Source of the DNA: Hoeflea sp.
Lineage (GTDB): Bacteria; Pseudomonadota; Alphaproteobacteria; Rhizobiales; Rhizobiaceae
DNA: 36,883 nucleotides
Assembly: GCF_030682515.1 (NCBI RefSeq)
Contig: NZ_JAUXOD010000060.1
Span: forward strand, 1-36,883
Direction of reading: 5' to 3'
Made by a program: the position numbers and the translations under genes. Below, one piece after another: positions 25,707 to 34,440 of this stretch; within the stretch, counting starts at the first letter, position 1, and every line of letters begins with the position of its first letter. The notes beneath the pieces were generated by a model. It did no database searches. It had not been told where the DNA came from and worked only from the letters and a program-made list of their open reading frames with translations.

Positions 25707-26990
25707 ATGCTTGACATCAAATGGATACGAGACAATCCCGCAGCCCTTGACGCCGCTCTGGCCAAACGCGGGGCGGCGCCGCAGGCTGAAAGCCTGGTCG
25801 CGCTCGATGAAGCGCGCCGCAGCCATGTCGGCCTGCTTCAGGCGCTGCAGGAACGCCGCAATCTCGCTTCCAAGGACATCGGCAAGGCGATGGCCGCCAA
25901 GAACCAGGCCGCGGCCGATGCGCTGAAGGCCGAGGTGGCCACCATCAAGGACGAGCTCCAGGCCGCGGAGGCCAGGGAGCGCGAGCTCGACGAGGCGCTC
26001 AAGCACGCGCTGTCGGTGCTGCCCAACATCCCGCTCGACGAGGTGCCGGTGGGTTCCGACGAGAGCGGTAATATCGAGGTCCGCAAGGTCGGAGAGAGGC
26101 CCGATCTCGGATTCAAGCCCAAGGAACATTTTGAGCTCGGCGAGGCGCTCGGCATGATGGATTTCGAGCGCGCGGCCAAGATGTCGGGCGCGCGGTTCAC
26201 AATCCTGACAGGCGCGCTCGCGCGGCTTGAACGGGCGCTGGGGCAGTTCATGCTCGACCTGCACACCGCAGAACATGGCTACACCGAGGTCAATCCGCCG
26301 CTGATGGTCAATGACGCCGCCGCCTACGGGACCGACAAGCTGCCCAAGTTCGGCGACGACCTGTTCCGGACCACGGATGGCCGGTGGCTCATTCCGACCG
26401 CCGAAGTGCCGCTGACCTTCATGGCGGCCGGCGAGATCATTGCCGACGAGGAACTTCCCCGGCGCTACGTTGCGCAGACTGCCTGCTTCCGCTCGGAGGC
26501 CGGATCGGCTGGCCGCGACACGCGCGGCATGCTCCGTCAGCACCAGTTCACCAAGGTGGAGCTGGTGTCGGTGACGACGCCTGAAACCTCGCTTGAGGAG
26601 CATGAGCGGATGACGGCGAGTGCCGAGAACGTGCTCAGGCGCCTCGGCCTGCATTTCCGCACCATCGTGCTGTGCACCGGCGACATGGGCTTTGGCGCGC
26701 AGAAGACCTACGACATCGAGGTCTGGCTGCCCGGACAGGACGCCTATCGCGAGATTTCGTCCTGTTCGGTCTGCGGGGATTTCCAGGCGCGGCGGATGAA
26801 TGCGCGCTGCCGCAAGCCGGGCGACAAGGCCACACGCTTTGTCCACACGCTCAATGGTTCCGGCGTCGCCGTGGGCCGGGCCCTGATCGCGATCATGGAA
26901 AACTATCAGAATGCCGACGGCTCGATCACCGTGCCGGAAGCTCTTCTGCCCTATATGGGCGGGCTCACGAAGATTGAGAAGACGGCCTGA
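25707..26990 (+). CDS. serS: Serine--tRNA ligase
   Basis: SerRS, class II, charges tRNA-Ser and tRNA-Sec. The 427-aa protein has [20 protein letters not shown] at the start and then the long antiparallel coiled coil that holds the tRNA variable arm (about residues 30-105). Motif 2 is [21 protein letters not shown] with TKVEL, and motif 3 is [19 protein letters not shown] near the C-terminus. It ends [14 protein letters not shown]. Length is normal. It lies 84 bp after tatC and 34 bp before surE. In rhizobia and other alphaproteobacteria serS and surE commonly follow tatC, which supports the operon. Confidence 0.97.
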   Translation: MLDIKWIRDNPAALDAALAKRGAAPQAESLVALDEARRSHVGLLQALQERRNLASKDIGKAMAAKNQAAADALKAEVATIKDELQAAEARERELDEALKHALSVLPNIPLDEVPVGSDESGNIEVRKVGERPDLGFKPKEHFELGEALGMMDFERAAKMSGARFTILTGALARLERALGQFMLDLHTAEHGYTEVNPPLMVNDAAAYGTDKLPKFGDDLFRTTDGRWLIPTAEVPLTFMAAGEIIADEELPRRYVAQTACFRSEAGSAGRDTRGMLRQHQFTKVELVSVTTPETSLEEHERMTASAENVLRRLGLHFRTIVLCTGDMGFGAQKTYDIEVWLPGQDAYREISSCSVCGDFQARRMNARCRKPGDKATRFVHTLNGSGVAVGRALIAIMENYQNADGSITVPEALLPYMGGLTKIEKTA

Positions 26991-27024
26991 ATATTTAAGA
27001 CACTAAGATACAAAGGGATTTCCG

Positions 27025-27783
27025 ATGCGGATACTCATCACCAATGACGACGGCATTCATGCCGAGGGACTTGAGGTGCTTGAGCGCATCGCCCGCACAC
27101 TGTCCGACGATGTCTGGATCGTGGCGCCGGAAACCGACCAGAGCGGGCTTGCCCATTCGCTCACCCTGTCCGAGCCGCTCAGGCTGCGCAAGGTCCGCGA
27201 CAAGACCTTTGCGCTGCGCGGCACGCCCACCGACTGCGTCATCATGGCGATCAAGAGCCTGATGGATCCGGGTCCGGACCTGGTTCTCTCCGGCGTCAAT
27301 TCGGGCCAGAACGTGGCCGACGACGTGACCTATTCGGGCACGGTGGCCGGCGCCATGGAAGGCACGCTGCTGGGTGTCCGCTCCATCGCCATGAGCCAGG
27401 CCTACAACTGGTCCGACGGACGCATCGTGCCCTGGGACGTGGCCGAAACGCACGCACCGGCGCTGCTCAAGAAGCTCGTCGCCGTCGATCTGCCGGTCGG
27501 CACCCTGCTCAATGTCAATTTCCCGAATTGCGCCGCCGACGAGGTGCAGGGCGTGATCGTGACCGACCAGGGGCAGCTCACGCACGGCCTGTCGATCGAG
27601 GAGCGCCAGGACGGGCGCGGATTCCCCTATTTCTGGCTGAAGTTCGGCCGGCGTGATTTCTCGCCCGAGGCCAACAGCGACATCAGGGCCATCTCCAAGG
27701 GCCATATTTCGGTCACGCCGCTCAAGCTCGACCTGACCAATCACGCGGTCCAGGAGAGACTGGCCGCCGCGCTGGAAGCGTAA
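27025..27783 (+). CDS. surE: 5'/3'-nucleotidase SurE
   Basis: SurE is a metal-dependent nucleoside monophosphate phosphatase linked to stationary-phase survival. The 252-aa protein has the metal-binding Asp pair in [17 protein letters not shown] (residues 8-9), the P-loop-like [15 protein letters not shown], and [22 protein letters not shown], all diagnostic. LLNVNFPN lies toward the C-terminal half. Start ATG 27025 has AGGG upstream. The next gene, pcm, starts 3 bp after its stop. surE next to an isoaspartyl methyltransferase gene and nlpD is the same order as in E. coli (surE-pcm-nlpD-rpoS), here without rpoS. Confidence 0.96.
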   Translation: MRILITNDDGIHAEGLEVLERIARTLSDDVWIVAPETDQSGLAHSLTLSEPLRLRKVRDKTFALRGTPTDCVIMAIKSLMDPGPDLVLSGVNSGQNVADDVTYSGTVAGAMEGTLLGVRSIAMSQAYNWSDGRIVPWDVAETHAPALLKKLVAVDLPVGTLLNVNFPNCAADEVQGVIVTDQGQLTHGLSIEERQDGRGFPYFWLKFGRRDFSPEANSDIRAISKGHISVTPLKLDLTNHAVQERLAAALEA

Positions 27784-27786
27784 ACC

Positions 27787-28440
27787 ATGAATGTCCGGCT
27801 CCTGGAGAAGGAAGGCTTTGCCGGCCTGTTCCTGCGGCTCCGGGCCGAAGGCGTCGACGACAAGGCGCTGCTGACGGCGCTTGAACAGACGCCGCGCACG
27901 GTGTTCGTGTCGGCCGCCCATTCCGACGCGGCCTATCAGGACCGGTTGTTGCCGATCGATTGCGGCGGTTTCGCCGAAAGCCCGGATCTGGTGGCGCGAC
28001 TGCTCGTGCTGCTGCAGATCGAGAAGGGGCACCGGCTGCTCGATCTCGGCACCGGCAGCGGCTTCCTGGCCGCGGTCGCTGCGCGGCTCGCGGAACGGGT
28101 GCTGACTGTCGACCGCTACAAGACGCTGGTGCAGCTTGCCCAGCAGCGGTTCGCCCATCTTGGCCTTGGCAATGTGATCGCCCGCCAGGCCGACGGTCTC
28201 AAGGGGATGAACGGGGAGGGCGGGTTTGACCGGATCATCGCAACCTGCGCCTTCGAGAGCATGCCGCGCCAGTTCGTCGATCAGCTGGCCTCGGGCGGGG
28301 TCATGCTGGCTCCGTTCCTGACCGACACCGGCAAGGCCCGGATGGCCCGGCTGACCAAGATCGGCAGCAGGTTCGAGCGCGAGGACCTGTTCGAGGTGCC
28401 CTATCTGCCTTTTGCGCCGGGCCTGGCGCTCGCCCTTTGA
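27787..28440 (+). CDS. pcm: Protein-L-isoaspartate O-methyltransferase, divergent type
   Basis: PCMT repairs isoaspartyl residues in aged proteins with S-adenosylmethionine. The 217-aa protein has the SAM-binding motif LLDLGTGSGFLAAVAARLAE (about residues 80-99), the acidic ribose-binding VLTVDRY, and FDRIIATCAFESMPRQFVDQ. The family's usual N-terminal GQTIS-type substrate motif is replaced by LPIDCGGFAESPDLVAR. The neighbouring surE and nlpD support the Pcm assignment by analogy with E. coli. Because of the altered motif, another SAM-dependent methyl transfer cannot be excluded. It starts 3 bp after surE and is almost certainly co-translated. Confidence 0.82.
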   Translation: MNVRLLEKEGFAGLFLRLRAEGVDDKALLTALEQTPRTVFVSAAHSDAAYQDRLLPIDCGGFAESPDLVARLLVLLQIEKGHRLLDLGTGSGFLAAVAARLAERVLTVDRYKTLVQLAQQRFAHLGLGNVIARQADGLKGMNGEGGFDRIIATCAFESMPRQFVDQLASGGVMLAPFLTDTGKARMARLTKIGSRFEREDLFEVPYLPFAPGLALAL

Positions 28441-28456
28441 TTGCCCGAACGGGCAA
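28441..28456 (+). terminator. Short hairpin after pcm, possible weak terminator
   Basis: TTGCCC (28441-28446) and GGGCAA (28451-28456) with a GAAC loop form a hairpin directly after the pcm stop codon, followed by AATTT. The T-run is short. It may end the upstream operon, in which case nlpD needs its own promoter in the AT-richer stretch at 28457-28540. Confidence 0.4.
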
Positions 28457-28479
28457 AATTTACATTGAATCTGACCGCT

Positions 28480-28494
28480 TTAACCGATGAGTAA
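28480..28494. promoter_or_regulatory. CtrA-like box upstream of nlpD
   Basis: TTAA-CCGATGA-GTAA matches seven of eight fixed positions of the CtrA consensus TTAA-N7-TTAA. It lies 53 bp upstream of the nlpD start in an AT-rich intergenic stretch. CtrA controls cell-cycle and division genes in alphaproteobacteria, so the location is sensible. A single near-match could be chance. Confidence 0.3.
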
Positions 28495-28546
28495 CACTAA
28501 CGCGCTTTAATCATCGCAGTTGGTTTTGCGTTGATTGGGTAATGTT

Positions 28547-30199
28547 ATGCGTGTCACACAGACTGTCGTTCCCGGTGTTTCGGTGACCCGATTGCTCGGC
28601 GTCGCGCTACTGGCGGGCTCCGCTGCAGCTTGCAGTTCGGACGTAGACCGATTTTCCTACCGGAACACGGATCAGTTGATGACCGCCTCGGTGCCTGCGC
28701 CGTCCTCGTCGTCGCTGGCGCCGATGGCGGAGGTCGGCGGCAGTTCAAACGCACCGATGGCTGCGTCCGGCGGATACTCGCAGCCATCCTATCCTGGCAC
28801 CAATTCCTTCCCCCCTGCGCCCGCAACCTCGCAGGCGTTTCCCGGGGACTACCGGTCGCCCTCCCAGCCTGGCTATGATCCGACCTCCACCGGGTCGGTT
28901 CCAGGCTCGGCGCGCGCTTCCGCATCGTCCAATGGACTGATCGCCCGACAGGCGCTGCCAACGGCCGCACCGTCGCAGCCCGCGCTGGCGCCTCAGCAGC
29001 AGGCTTTCCCCGAGCGGTCGCAACAGCTCACCTCCAGCGTGCCTGTGAACCCGACCTACGCCGCCAGAGAGCCGGTCATGTCGCCCGATCCGATCGTCAC
29101 CGGCACGGCGCCCAAGGGTGCAGGCTGGACCACGACCGGCGGAACCCGCATCACGCTCGGCCCCGGCGAGACAATCTACAATCTTTCCAAGCGGTACGGT
29201 GTTCCCGCCAGCGAAATCATGAAGGCCAACGGCATTGACGACGCGTCGCGGGTGTCTGCCGGACGGGAATTGCTGATCCCGGTCTATGTCTATTCGCGCC
29301 AGGCGCCAGTGTCGGCGCCCGACAACAATCCCAAGACGCTCGCCGCCAATTCCGGCACCGGGCTGCGCGGCGAAGCCAAGCAGGACAGGTTGCCGGTTCC
29401 GGCGCAGTCCCCCAATCAGGATGTCGCGGTGCTGCCTTCCGCGCCGGCGTTGCGCAACCAGAAGCCCGAAGCCGGAACGCCTCAGACATTGGCGGCCACC
29501 GCTTCCAATCCCGGTTCGAGCGGTGCGGCTGGCGGTTCCTACACGGTCGCAAGCGGCGACACGCTGAGCAAGATCGCCCGCAAGCATGGCGTCAGCGTGG
29601 ACGCGCTCAAGGCGGCCAACAACGTGGCGGGATCCAACATCCGCATCGGCCAGGCTCTCGCCATTCCGGCGGCGGGGTCCCAGTCCGTGGATTCAACGAC
29701 AACGGCATCGGTCAAGCCGGCCGAGGCTCCCAAGCCCTATACGCCGCCGGTCAGCGCCGCCACCGACAGTGTCGCGGCACAGGCCAATTCCGACACGGCC
29801 TCGATCGCTCCGGCCGCGACCGGGATCGAAAAGTTCCGCTGGCCCGCCCGCGGCCAGGTGATCACCGGGTTCGGCAAGACCGAAAACGGCAAGCGCAATG
29901 ACGGCATCGACATTTCGCTGCCGGCCGGCACGCCGGTCAAGGCGGCGGAGAACGGCGTGGTGATCTATTCCGGCGATGGCCTGAAGGAATACGGCAAGAC
30001 GGTTCTCGTCCGCCATGACGATGGTCTCGTCACCGTCTATGCCCATGCCAATAGCCTGAACGTGGCGCGCGGCGACAAGGTGGTCCGCGGCCAGGTGATC
30101 GCCAGTTCCGGCATGACTGGTGCGGCCAAGACACCGCGGCTGCATTTCGAAGTTCGCAAGAATGCGACGCCGGTCGATCCGGTGAAATATCTCGAATAA
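28547..30199 (+). CDS. nlpD: LysM and LytM (M23) domain lipoprotein, NlpD-type amidase activator
   Basis: NlpD-like proteins activate N-acetylmuramyl-L-alanine amidases at the septum. The 550-aa protein has a signal peptide with a possible lipidation cysteine (LLGVALLAGSAAAC, Cys29; the -3 residue is Ala, so not a perfect lipobox). A Ser/Pro/Gln-rich linker follows. LysM 1 is at about 200-246 (LGPGETIYNLSKRYGVPASE), LysM 2 at about 331-375 (YTVASGDTLSKIARKHGVSV) and the M23 domain at about 430-545. The M23 zinc ligands are degenerate: the first motif reads KRNDGID (Asn for His) and the last PRLHFEVR (Arg for the first His), as in E. coli NlpD, so it should not be a peptidase. ATG 28547 lacks a clear Shine-Dalgarno. 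A TTG at 28535 is a less likely start. Confidence 0.88.
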   Translation: MRVTQTVVPGVSVTRLLGVALLAGSAAACSSDVDRFSYRNTDQLMTASVPAPSSSSLAPMAEVGGSSNAPMAASGGYSQPSYPGTNSFPPAPATSQAFPGDYRSPSQPGYDPTSTGSVPGSARASASSNGLIARQALPTAAPSQPALAPQQQAFPERSQQLTSSVPVNPTYAAREPVMSPDPIVTGTAPKGAGWTTTGGTRITLGPGETIYNLSKRYGVPASEIMKANGIDDASRVSAGRELLIPVYVYSRQAPVSAPDNNPKTLAANSGTGLRGEAKQDRLPVPAQSPNQDVAVLPSAPALRNQKPEAGTPQTLAATASNPGSSGAAGGSYTVASGDTLSKIARKHGVSVDALKAANNVAGSNIRIGQALAIPAAGSQSVDSTTTASVKPAEAPKPYTPPVSAATDSVAAQANSDTASIAPAATGIEKFRWPARGQVITGFGKTENGKRNDGIDISLPAGTPVKAAENGVVIYSGDGLKEYGKTVLVRHDDGLVTVYAHANSLNVARGDKVVRGQVIASSGMTGAAKTPRLHFEVRKNATPVDPVKYLE

Positions 30200-30223
30200 C
30201 GCCCCTCCAGGCGAAAGTGGGAG

Positions 30224-30254
30224 AAAGCCGGCGCATTGCACGCCGGCTTTTTTC
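30224..30254 (+). terminator. Rho-independent terminator after nlpD
   Basis: AAAGCCGGCG (30224-30233) pairs perfectly with CGCCGGCTTT (30241-30250) around CATTGCA, followed by further Ts to 30253. It lies between convergent genes. On the minus strand the T-run is shorter, so it may work weakly for the DUF815 gene too. Confidence 0.92.
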
Positions 30255-30275
30255 GTTGTCCGCGGGAGTGCCGGT

Positions 30276-31145
30276 TCAGAGCGGCTTGCCGAGCCGCCCG
30301 GCCAGATCCTGGATGAACTGCCAGGCCACGCGCCCCGAGCGCGCGCCACGCGTGGTCGACCATTCCAGAGCTTCGGACCGCAACGAGTCCGGGTCCGGAT
30401 CCAGCTCGAAATGGGCGGCATAGCCCGTCACCATCTCCAGATATTCGTCCTGCGAGCACTTGTGGAAGCCGAGCCAGAGACCGAATCGGTCCGACAGCGA
30501 AACCTTCTCCTCGACCGCTTCGCTCGGATTGATGGCAGTGGAGCGCTCGTTCTCGATCATGTCGCGCGGCAGCAGGTGGCGGCGGTTGGAGGTGGCGTAG
30601 AGCAGCACGTTGTCGGGCCTGCCCTCGATGCCGCCATCAAGCGCGGCCTTGAGCGACTTGTAGGCGGTGTCGTCATGATCGAACGACAGATCGTCGCAAA
30701 ACAGCATGAAGCGGGCGGGCGCGGGCCTCAGGATCGTCATCAGCGCGGGCAGGGAGTTGATGTCCTCGCGGTGGATCTCGATGAGCTTGAGCGGCGCCGG
30801 CAGGTCGTGCTCGGCGGCAAGGGAGGCGTGCACCGCCTTGACCAGCGAGGATTTGCCCATGCCGCGCGCGCCCCACAACAGCACATTGTTGGCGGGCAGG
30901 CCCCGCGCGAAGCGGTGTGTGTTGTCGACCAGGATGTCGCGAACATGGTCGACGCCCTTGATCAGGGAAATCTCGATCCGGTTCGGTCGCGTCACCGGCG
31001 CCAGATGCTGCCTGTCGGCATCCCAGACAAAGCAGGCCGCGGCATCGAAGTCGATCTCGTCCGGGCGGGGTGGCGCCAGCGCCTCCACGGCGCGCGACAG
31101 GCGGGTGAGTTCGGCGAGAATCTGGCGGGCGGTTTCGTCGTGCAT
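30276..31145 (-). CDS. DUF815 family AAA+ ATPase
   Basis: DUF815 proteins are single-domain AAA+ ATPases, widespread in alphaproteobacteria, with no established role. The 289-aa protein has Walker A WGARGMGKSSLVKA (about residues 91-104), Walker B RFMLFCDDLSF (about 145-155) and a sensor-like YATSNRRHLLP. A basic C-terminus (TTRGARSGRVAWQFIQDLAG) completes it. It resembles DnaC/IstB-like loaders in size but carries no helicase-loading signature I can name. ATG 31145 is chosen because family similarity begins at MHDETARQILAEL; codons upstream look non-coding. No strong Shine-Dalgarno is visible. It stands alone between convergent nlpD and divergent yajC. Confidence 0.85.
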   Translation of the reverse strand: MHDETARQILAELTRLSRAVEALAPPRPDEIDFDAAACFVWDADRQHLAPVTRPNRIEISLIKGVDHVRDILVDNTHRFARGLPANNVLLWGARGMGKSSLVKAVHASLAAEHDLPAPLKLIEIHREDINSLPALMTILRPAPARFMLFCDDLSFDHDDTAYKSLKAALDGGIEGRPDNVLLYATSNRRHLLPRDMIENERSTAINPSEAVEEKVSLSDRFGLWLGFHKCSQDEYLEMVTGYAAHFELDPDPDSLRSEALEWSTTRGARSGRVAWQFIQDLAGRLGKPL

Positions 31146-31365
31146 GGGAGGGTCCAGGATGGTGTTGACTTGACGCCGGCGCGTCCGCGGCGGCCTTCGC
31201 CGGGAGACCCGCGCCGTGGCCGTTCGATCGGCAAATTGGCCGCATGGCCGGCTTGTGCGGGCGAAAACGCCCGAACGCGCCATGCAGCAAAGCCGGTAGC
31301 ACGCCATGAGGGTGCGGAAAAGCTGTTTTGGCAGGCATTTCGGGCTGGATGACCCGATGTTTGCG

Positions 31366-31393
31366 TTGCATTCGGCTATCTTGCCACTATATT
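31366..31393 (+). promoter_or_regulatory. Candidate promoter for yajC-secDF
   Basis: TTGCAT (31366-31371) and TATATT (31388-31393) are separated by 16 bp, with CTATAT overlapping the -10 as in alphaproteobacterial promoters. The AT-rich -10 stands out from its surroundings and lies about 60 bp before the yajC ATG. Confidence 0.45.
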
Positions 31394-31406
31394 CCGCTCG
31401 ACTGTC

Positions 31407-31428
31407 GGGGAGCCCTTGGGCTCTCCCC
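31407..31428 (+). promoter_or_regulatory. Hairpin in the yajC leader
   Basis: GGGGAGCCC (31407-31415) folds back on GGGCTCTCCCC (31418-31428) with a two-base bulge. It lies between the candidate promoter and the AAGGAG ribosome site at 31441-31446. The CTCC in its right arm could alternatively pair with that GGAG, so a translational control role is conceivable but unproven. Confidence 0.4.
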
Positions 31429-31452
31429 AAGCTTACCCTCAAGGAGTTTTTC

Positions 31453-31776
31453 ATGTTTGTGACCCCGGCCTATGCCCAGTCCGCAGGCGGCGGCGGCGAG
31501 ATCCTGATGTCGATCCTGCCTTTTCTGCTGATCTTCGTCATCATGTACTTCCTCATCATCCGGCCGCAGCGCACGCAGATGAAAAAGCGCGAGGAAATGC
31601 TGAAGAATGTCCGCCGCGGCGACCAGATCATCACCGGTGGCGGCGTCATCGGCAAGGTCACCAAGGTGGTGGACGACGCCGAACTCGAAGTCGAGATTGC
31701 CGATGGCGTGAAGGTGCGGTTGCTGCGCAGCCTGATCGCGGATGTGCGCGTCAAGGGCGAGCCCGCCAAGGAATAG
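31453..31776 (+). CDS. yajC: Preprotein translocase accessory protein YajC
   Basis: YajC associates with SecDF and the Sec channel in the inner membrane. The 107-aa protein has MFVTPAYAQSAGGGGEILM at the start, one transmembrane helix (about residues 19-37, SILPFLLIFVIMYFLIIRP), the family signature RPQRTQMKKREEML, and a cytoplasmic domain with GDQIITGGGVIGKVTKV. AAGGAG at 31441-31446 fixes ATG 31453; an in-frame ATG upstream at 31306 is rejected. It is followed by secDF after 90 bp, the standard order. The length is typical. Confidence 0.96.
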   Translation: MFVTPAYAQSAGGGGEILMSILPFLLIFVIMYFLIIRPQRTQMKKREEMLKNVRRGDQIITGGGVIGKVTKVVDDAELEVEIADGVKVRLLRSLIADVRVKGEPAKE

Positions 31777-31866
31777 CCGCAAATGGCGGACAGGAAGTGG
31801 TCCTGTCCGCCGCACGCCGGACCCTTCATCCACCAATGTCATCCGCGAGGATGAACCGAGAGCACC

Positions 31867-34437
31867 ATGCTTTATTTCTCCCGTTGGAAAACAACCCTGA
31901 TCTGGCTAGCGGTTCTCGCCGGCGTGGTGTTTGCCTCCCCGAACCTCTTGAGCCAGCAGCAGGCGGACAGCCTGCCGGATTGGGCGCCTTCCAAGAAGCT
32001 CACCCTCGGTCTCGACCTTCAGGGCGGCTCCTACATGCTGTTGCAGGTGGAGCGGCAGGACATCATCAAGGACAGGCTGACCACAACGGTGGACGACGTG
32101 CGGCGGCTCCTGCGCGATGCGGGGATCGGCTACACCGGCCTTTCGGGCACAGGGCAGATGGTGCAGGTGCGCATTCGCGACGAGGCCCGCATCGAAGAGG
32201 CCAAGCAGGCGCTTGAGGAGCTGACCCTGCCGGTCAATTCGGGCCTGTTTGGCGGCGGCACGGTTTCCGAGGCTACCATCGAGGAAACCCAGCCCGGCCT
32301 GTTGCGCATTCTGCTGACGGACGACGGCATTACCTATCGCGTGTCGTCGGCGGTGGCGCAATCGATCGAGGTGGTGCGCAAGCGCATCGATGAACTCGGA
32401 ACCACCGAGCCGGTGATCCAGCGGCAGGGCGTTGACCGGATCCTGGTCCAGGTTCCGGGACTGGATGATCCCGAGCGGCTGAAGAGCCTTCTCAACCAGA
32501 CCGCCAAGCTCGCGTTCCGGATGGTGGATTCGTCCATGCCGATCCAGGAGGCCATCGAGGGCCGCCCGCCGGCCAATTCCGAAGTTCTCTATTCGACCGA
32601 CGACCCGCCGATCCCCTATCTTATCGAGCGCACGGTGCTGGTCTCGGGCGAAAATCTTGTTGATGCGCAGGCCGGATACGACCAGCGGACCAATGAGCCG
32701 ATCGTCAGCTTCCGGTTTGATTCCCGGGGCGGCCAGCGATTCGGCCAGGCCACGACCCGCAATGTCGGCCTGCCATTCGCGATCGTGCTCGACGACCAGG
32801 TGATCTCGGCGCCGGTGATCCGCGAGCCGATCCTGGGCGGTACCGGCCAGATTTCCGGCAATTTCGACGTTCAGAGCGCCAATGACCTGGCGATCCTGCT
32901 GCGTGCGGGCGCCTTGCCCGCGACCTTGACGGTGATCGAGGAGCGTACGGTCGGACCGGGCCTGGGCGCGGATTCGATCGCGGCCGGTGAAATCGCCGGC
33001 ATGATCGGCGCGGTTTTGGTTCTTGGCTTCATGTTCGTGGCCTACGGCATGCTCGGCTTCATCGCCAACCTCGCCCTGATCGCCAACGTCACCATGATCA
33101 TCGCCGTCCTGACCCTGCTCGGGGCGACGCTGACGCTGCCGGGCATTGCCGGTATCGTGCTCACCGTCGGCATGGCGGTGGATTCCAACGTGCTGATCTA
33201 TGAACGCATCCGCGAGGAGCACAGGGCCGGGCGATCGCTGATCCAGGCCATCGACGCCGGCTTCAGCAAGGCGTTCTCCACCATCCTGGATGCGAACGTC
33301 ACCACTCTGATCGCCGCGATCATCCTGTTCTATCTCGGCACCGGGCCGGTGCGCGGTTTTGCCGTGACGCTCGCCGTCGGTATCGTCACGACCGTCTTCA
33401 CCGCATTCACCCTGACGCGCTGGCTGGTTGCCGAATGGGTTCGGCGCAGTCGCCCGAAGAGCATGCCGCGCGGCGCGCTGGACAGGGTCGTGAGGGATTT
33501 CGACCTCCGCTTCATGAAACTGCGCCGCTTCACCTTCGTGGCGTCGGCCGTGGCCTCGGTGGCCGCTTTGGCGCTGTTTGCCACCATCAACATGAATTAC
33601 GGCATCGACTTCAAGGGCGGGTCGATGATCGAGGTGCAGGCCAAGGTCGGCGACGCCGATGTCGGCGACATCCGCGCCCGGCTGACCGAACTCAATCTCG
33701 GCGAAGTCCAGGCCCAGGAATTCGGATCGCCGCGCGAAGTGCTGATCCGGCTTCAGGCGCAAGGCGGCGGCGAGAATGCCGAGCAGTCGGCCATCACGCT
33801 GGTGCGTGCCGAGCTGGAGGAAGCCTATGAGATCCGGCGCGTCGAGGTTGTCGGCCCGACGGTGTCGGGGGAACTGGCGCAGGCCGGAACCATCGCCGTC
33901 ATCGCGGCGCTGATGGCGATCCTCGTCTATGTCTGGTTCCGCTTCGAATGGCAGTTCGCGCTGGGCGCGATCATCGCCACGGTGCATGACGTGGTGCTCA
34001 CCATCGGCATCTTCGTGCTCTCGGGCATCGAGTTCAACCTCTCGAGTATCGCGGCGGTGCTGACCATCGTCGGCTATTCGCTCAACGATACGGTGGTCGT
34101 CTATGACCGTGTCCGAGAGAACTTGAGGCGGTACAAGAAGATGCCGTTGCCGGCCCTGCTCAACCTGTCGATCAACCAGATGCTGCCGCGCACCATCCTG
34201 ACGTCCGTGACGACGCTCCTGGCGCTGATCGCGCTGTTCGTGTTCGGCGGAGAGGTGATCCGCTCCTTCACCTTCGCCATGATCTTCGGCGTGGTGATCG
34301 GCACCTATTCCTCGATCTTCATCGCCGCACCGGTGCTGATCCTGTTCAAGCTCCGGGCCGACACGTTCCGGGTGGGCATGGATGCGGACGTTGAGACGGA
34401 GGATGCTCCCGGCGTCGCCGACAAGAGCACGGCCTGA
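31867..34437 (+). CDS. secDF: Protein translocase subunit SecDF (fused)
   Basis: SecD and SecF use the proton gradient to pull secreted proteins through the Sec channel. Here they are one 856-aa chain. The SecD half begins with a membrane helix and LTLGLDLQGGSYMLLQVE (about residues 45-62). It ends with a membrane block containing GMAVDSNVLIYERIREEH (about 436-453). The SecF half starts near 545, with NYGIDFKGGSMIEVQ (about 577) and VGYSLNDTVVVYDRVRENL (about 737). Twelve membrane segments are expected and the hydrophobic blocks fit. Fused SecDF is usual in rhizobia. The downstream Mth938-like gene starts 3 bp after its stop, so the two are probably translationally coupled. Confidence 0.96.
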   Translation: MLYFSRWKTTLIWLAVLAGVVFASPNLLSQQQADSLPDWAPSKKLTLGLDLQGGSYMLLQVERQDIIKDRLTTTVDDVRRLLRDAGIGYTGLSGTGQMVQVRIRDEARIEEAKQALEELTLPVNSGLFGGGTVSEATIEETQPGLLRILLTDDGITYRVSSAVAQSIEVVRKRIDELGTTEPVIQRQGVDRILVQVPGLDDPERLKSLLNQTAKLAFRMVDSSMPIQEAIEGRPPANSEVLYSTDDPPIPYLIERTVLVSGENLVDAQAGYDQRTNEPIVSFRFDSRGGQRFGQATTRNVGLPFAIVLDDQVISAPVIREPILGGTGQISGNFDVQSANDLAILLRAGALPATLTVIEERTVGPGLGADSIAAGEIAGMIGAVLVLGFMFVAYGMLGFIANLALIANVTMIIAVLTLLGATLTLPGIAGIVLTVGMAVDSNVLIYERIREEHRAGRSLIQAIDAGFSKAFSTILDANVTTLIAAIILFYLGTGPVRGFAVTLAVGIVTTVFTAFTLTRWLVAEWVRRSRPKSMPRGALDRVVRDFDLRFMKLRRFTFVASAVASVAALALFATINMNYGIDFKGGSMIEVQAKVGDADVGDIRARLTELNLGEVQAQEFGSPREVLIRLQAQGGGENAEQSAITLVRAELEEAYEIRRVEVVGPTVSGELAQAGTIAVIAALMAILVYVWFRFEWQFALGAIIATVHDVVLTIGIFVLSGIEFNLSSIAAVLTIVGYSLNDTVVVYDRVRENLRRYKKMPLPALLNLSINQMLPRTILTSVTTLLALIALFVFGGEVIRSFTFAMIFGVVIGTYSSIFIAAPVLILFKLRADTFRVGMDADVETEDAPGVADKSTA

Positions 34438-34440
34438 TCC

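Larger units (their letters stand above)
31146..31452. other. Divergent intergenic region DUF815-yajC (307 bp)
   Basis: No gene is supported, although reading frames run through it. It contains a hairpin CGGGCG/CGCCCG with an AAAA loop (31258-31273), a candidate yajC promoter (31366-31393) and a leader hairpin just before the yajC ribosome site (31407-31428). Promoters for both divergent genes should lie here; only the rightward one is reasonably visible. Confidence 0.5.
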
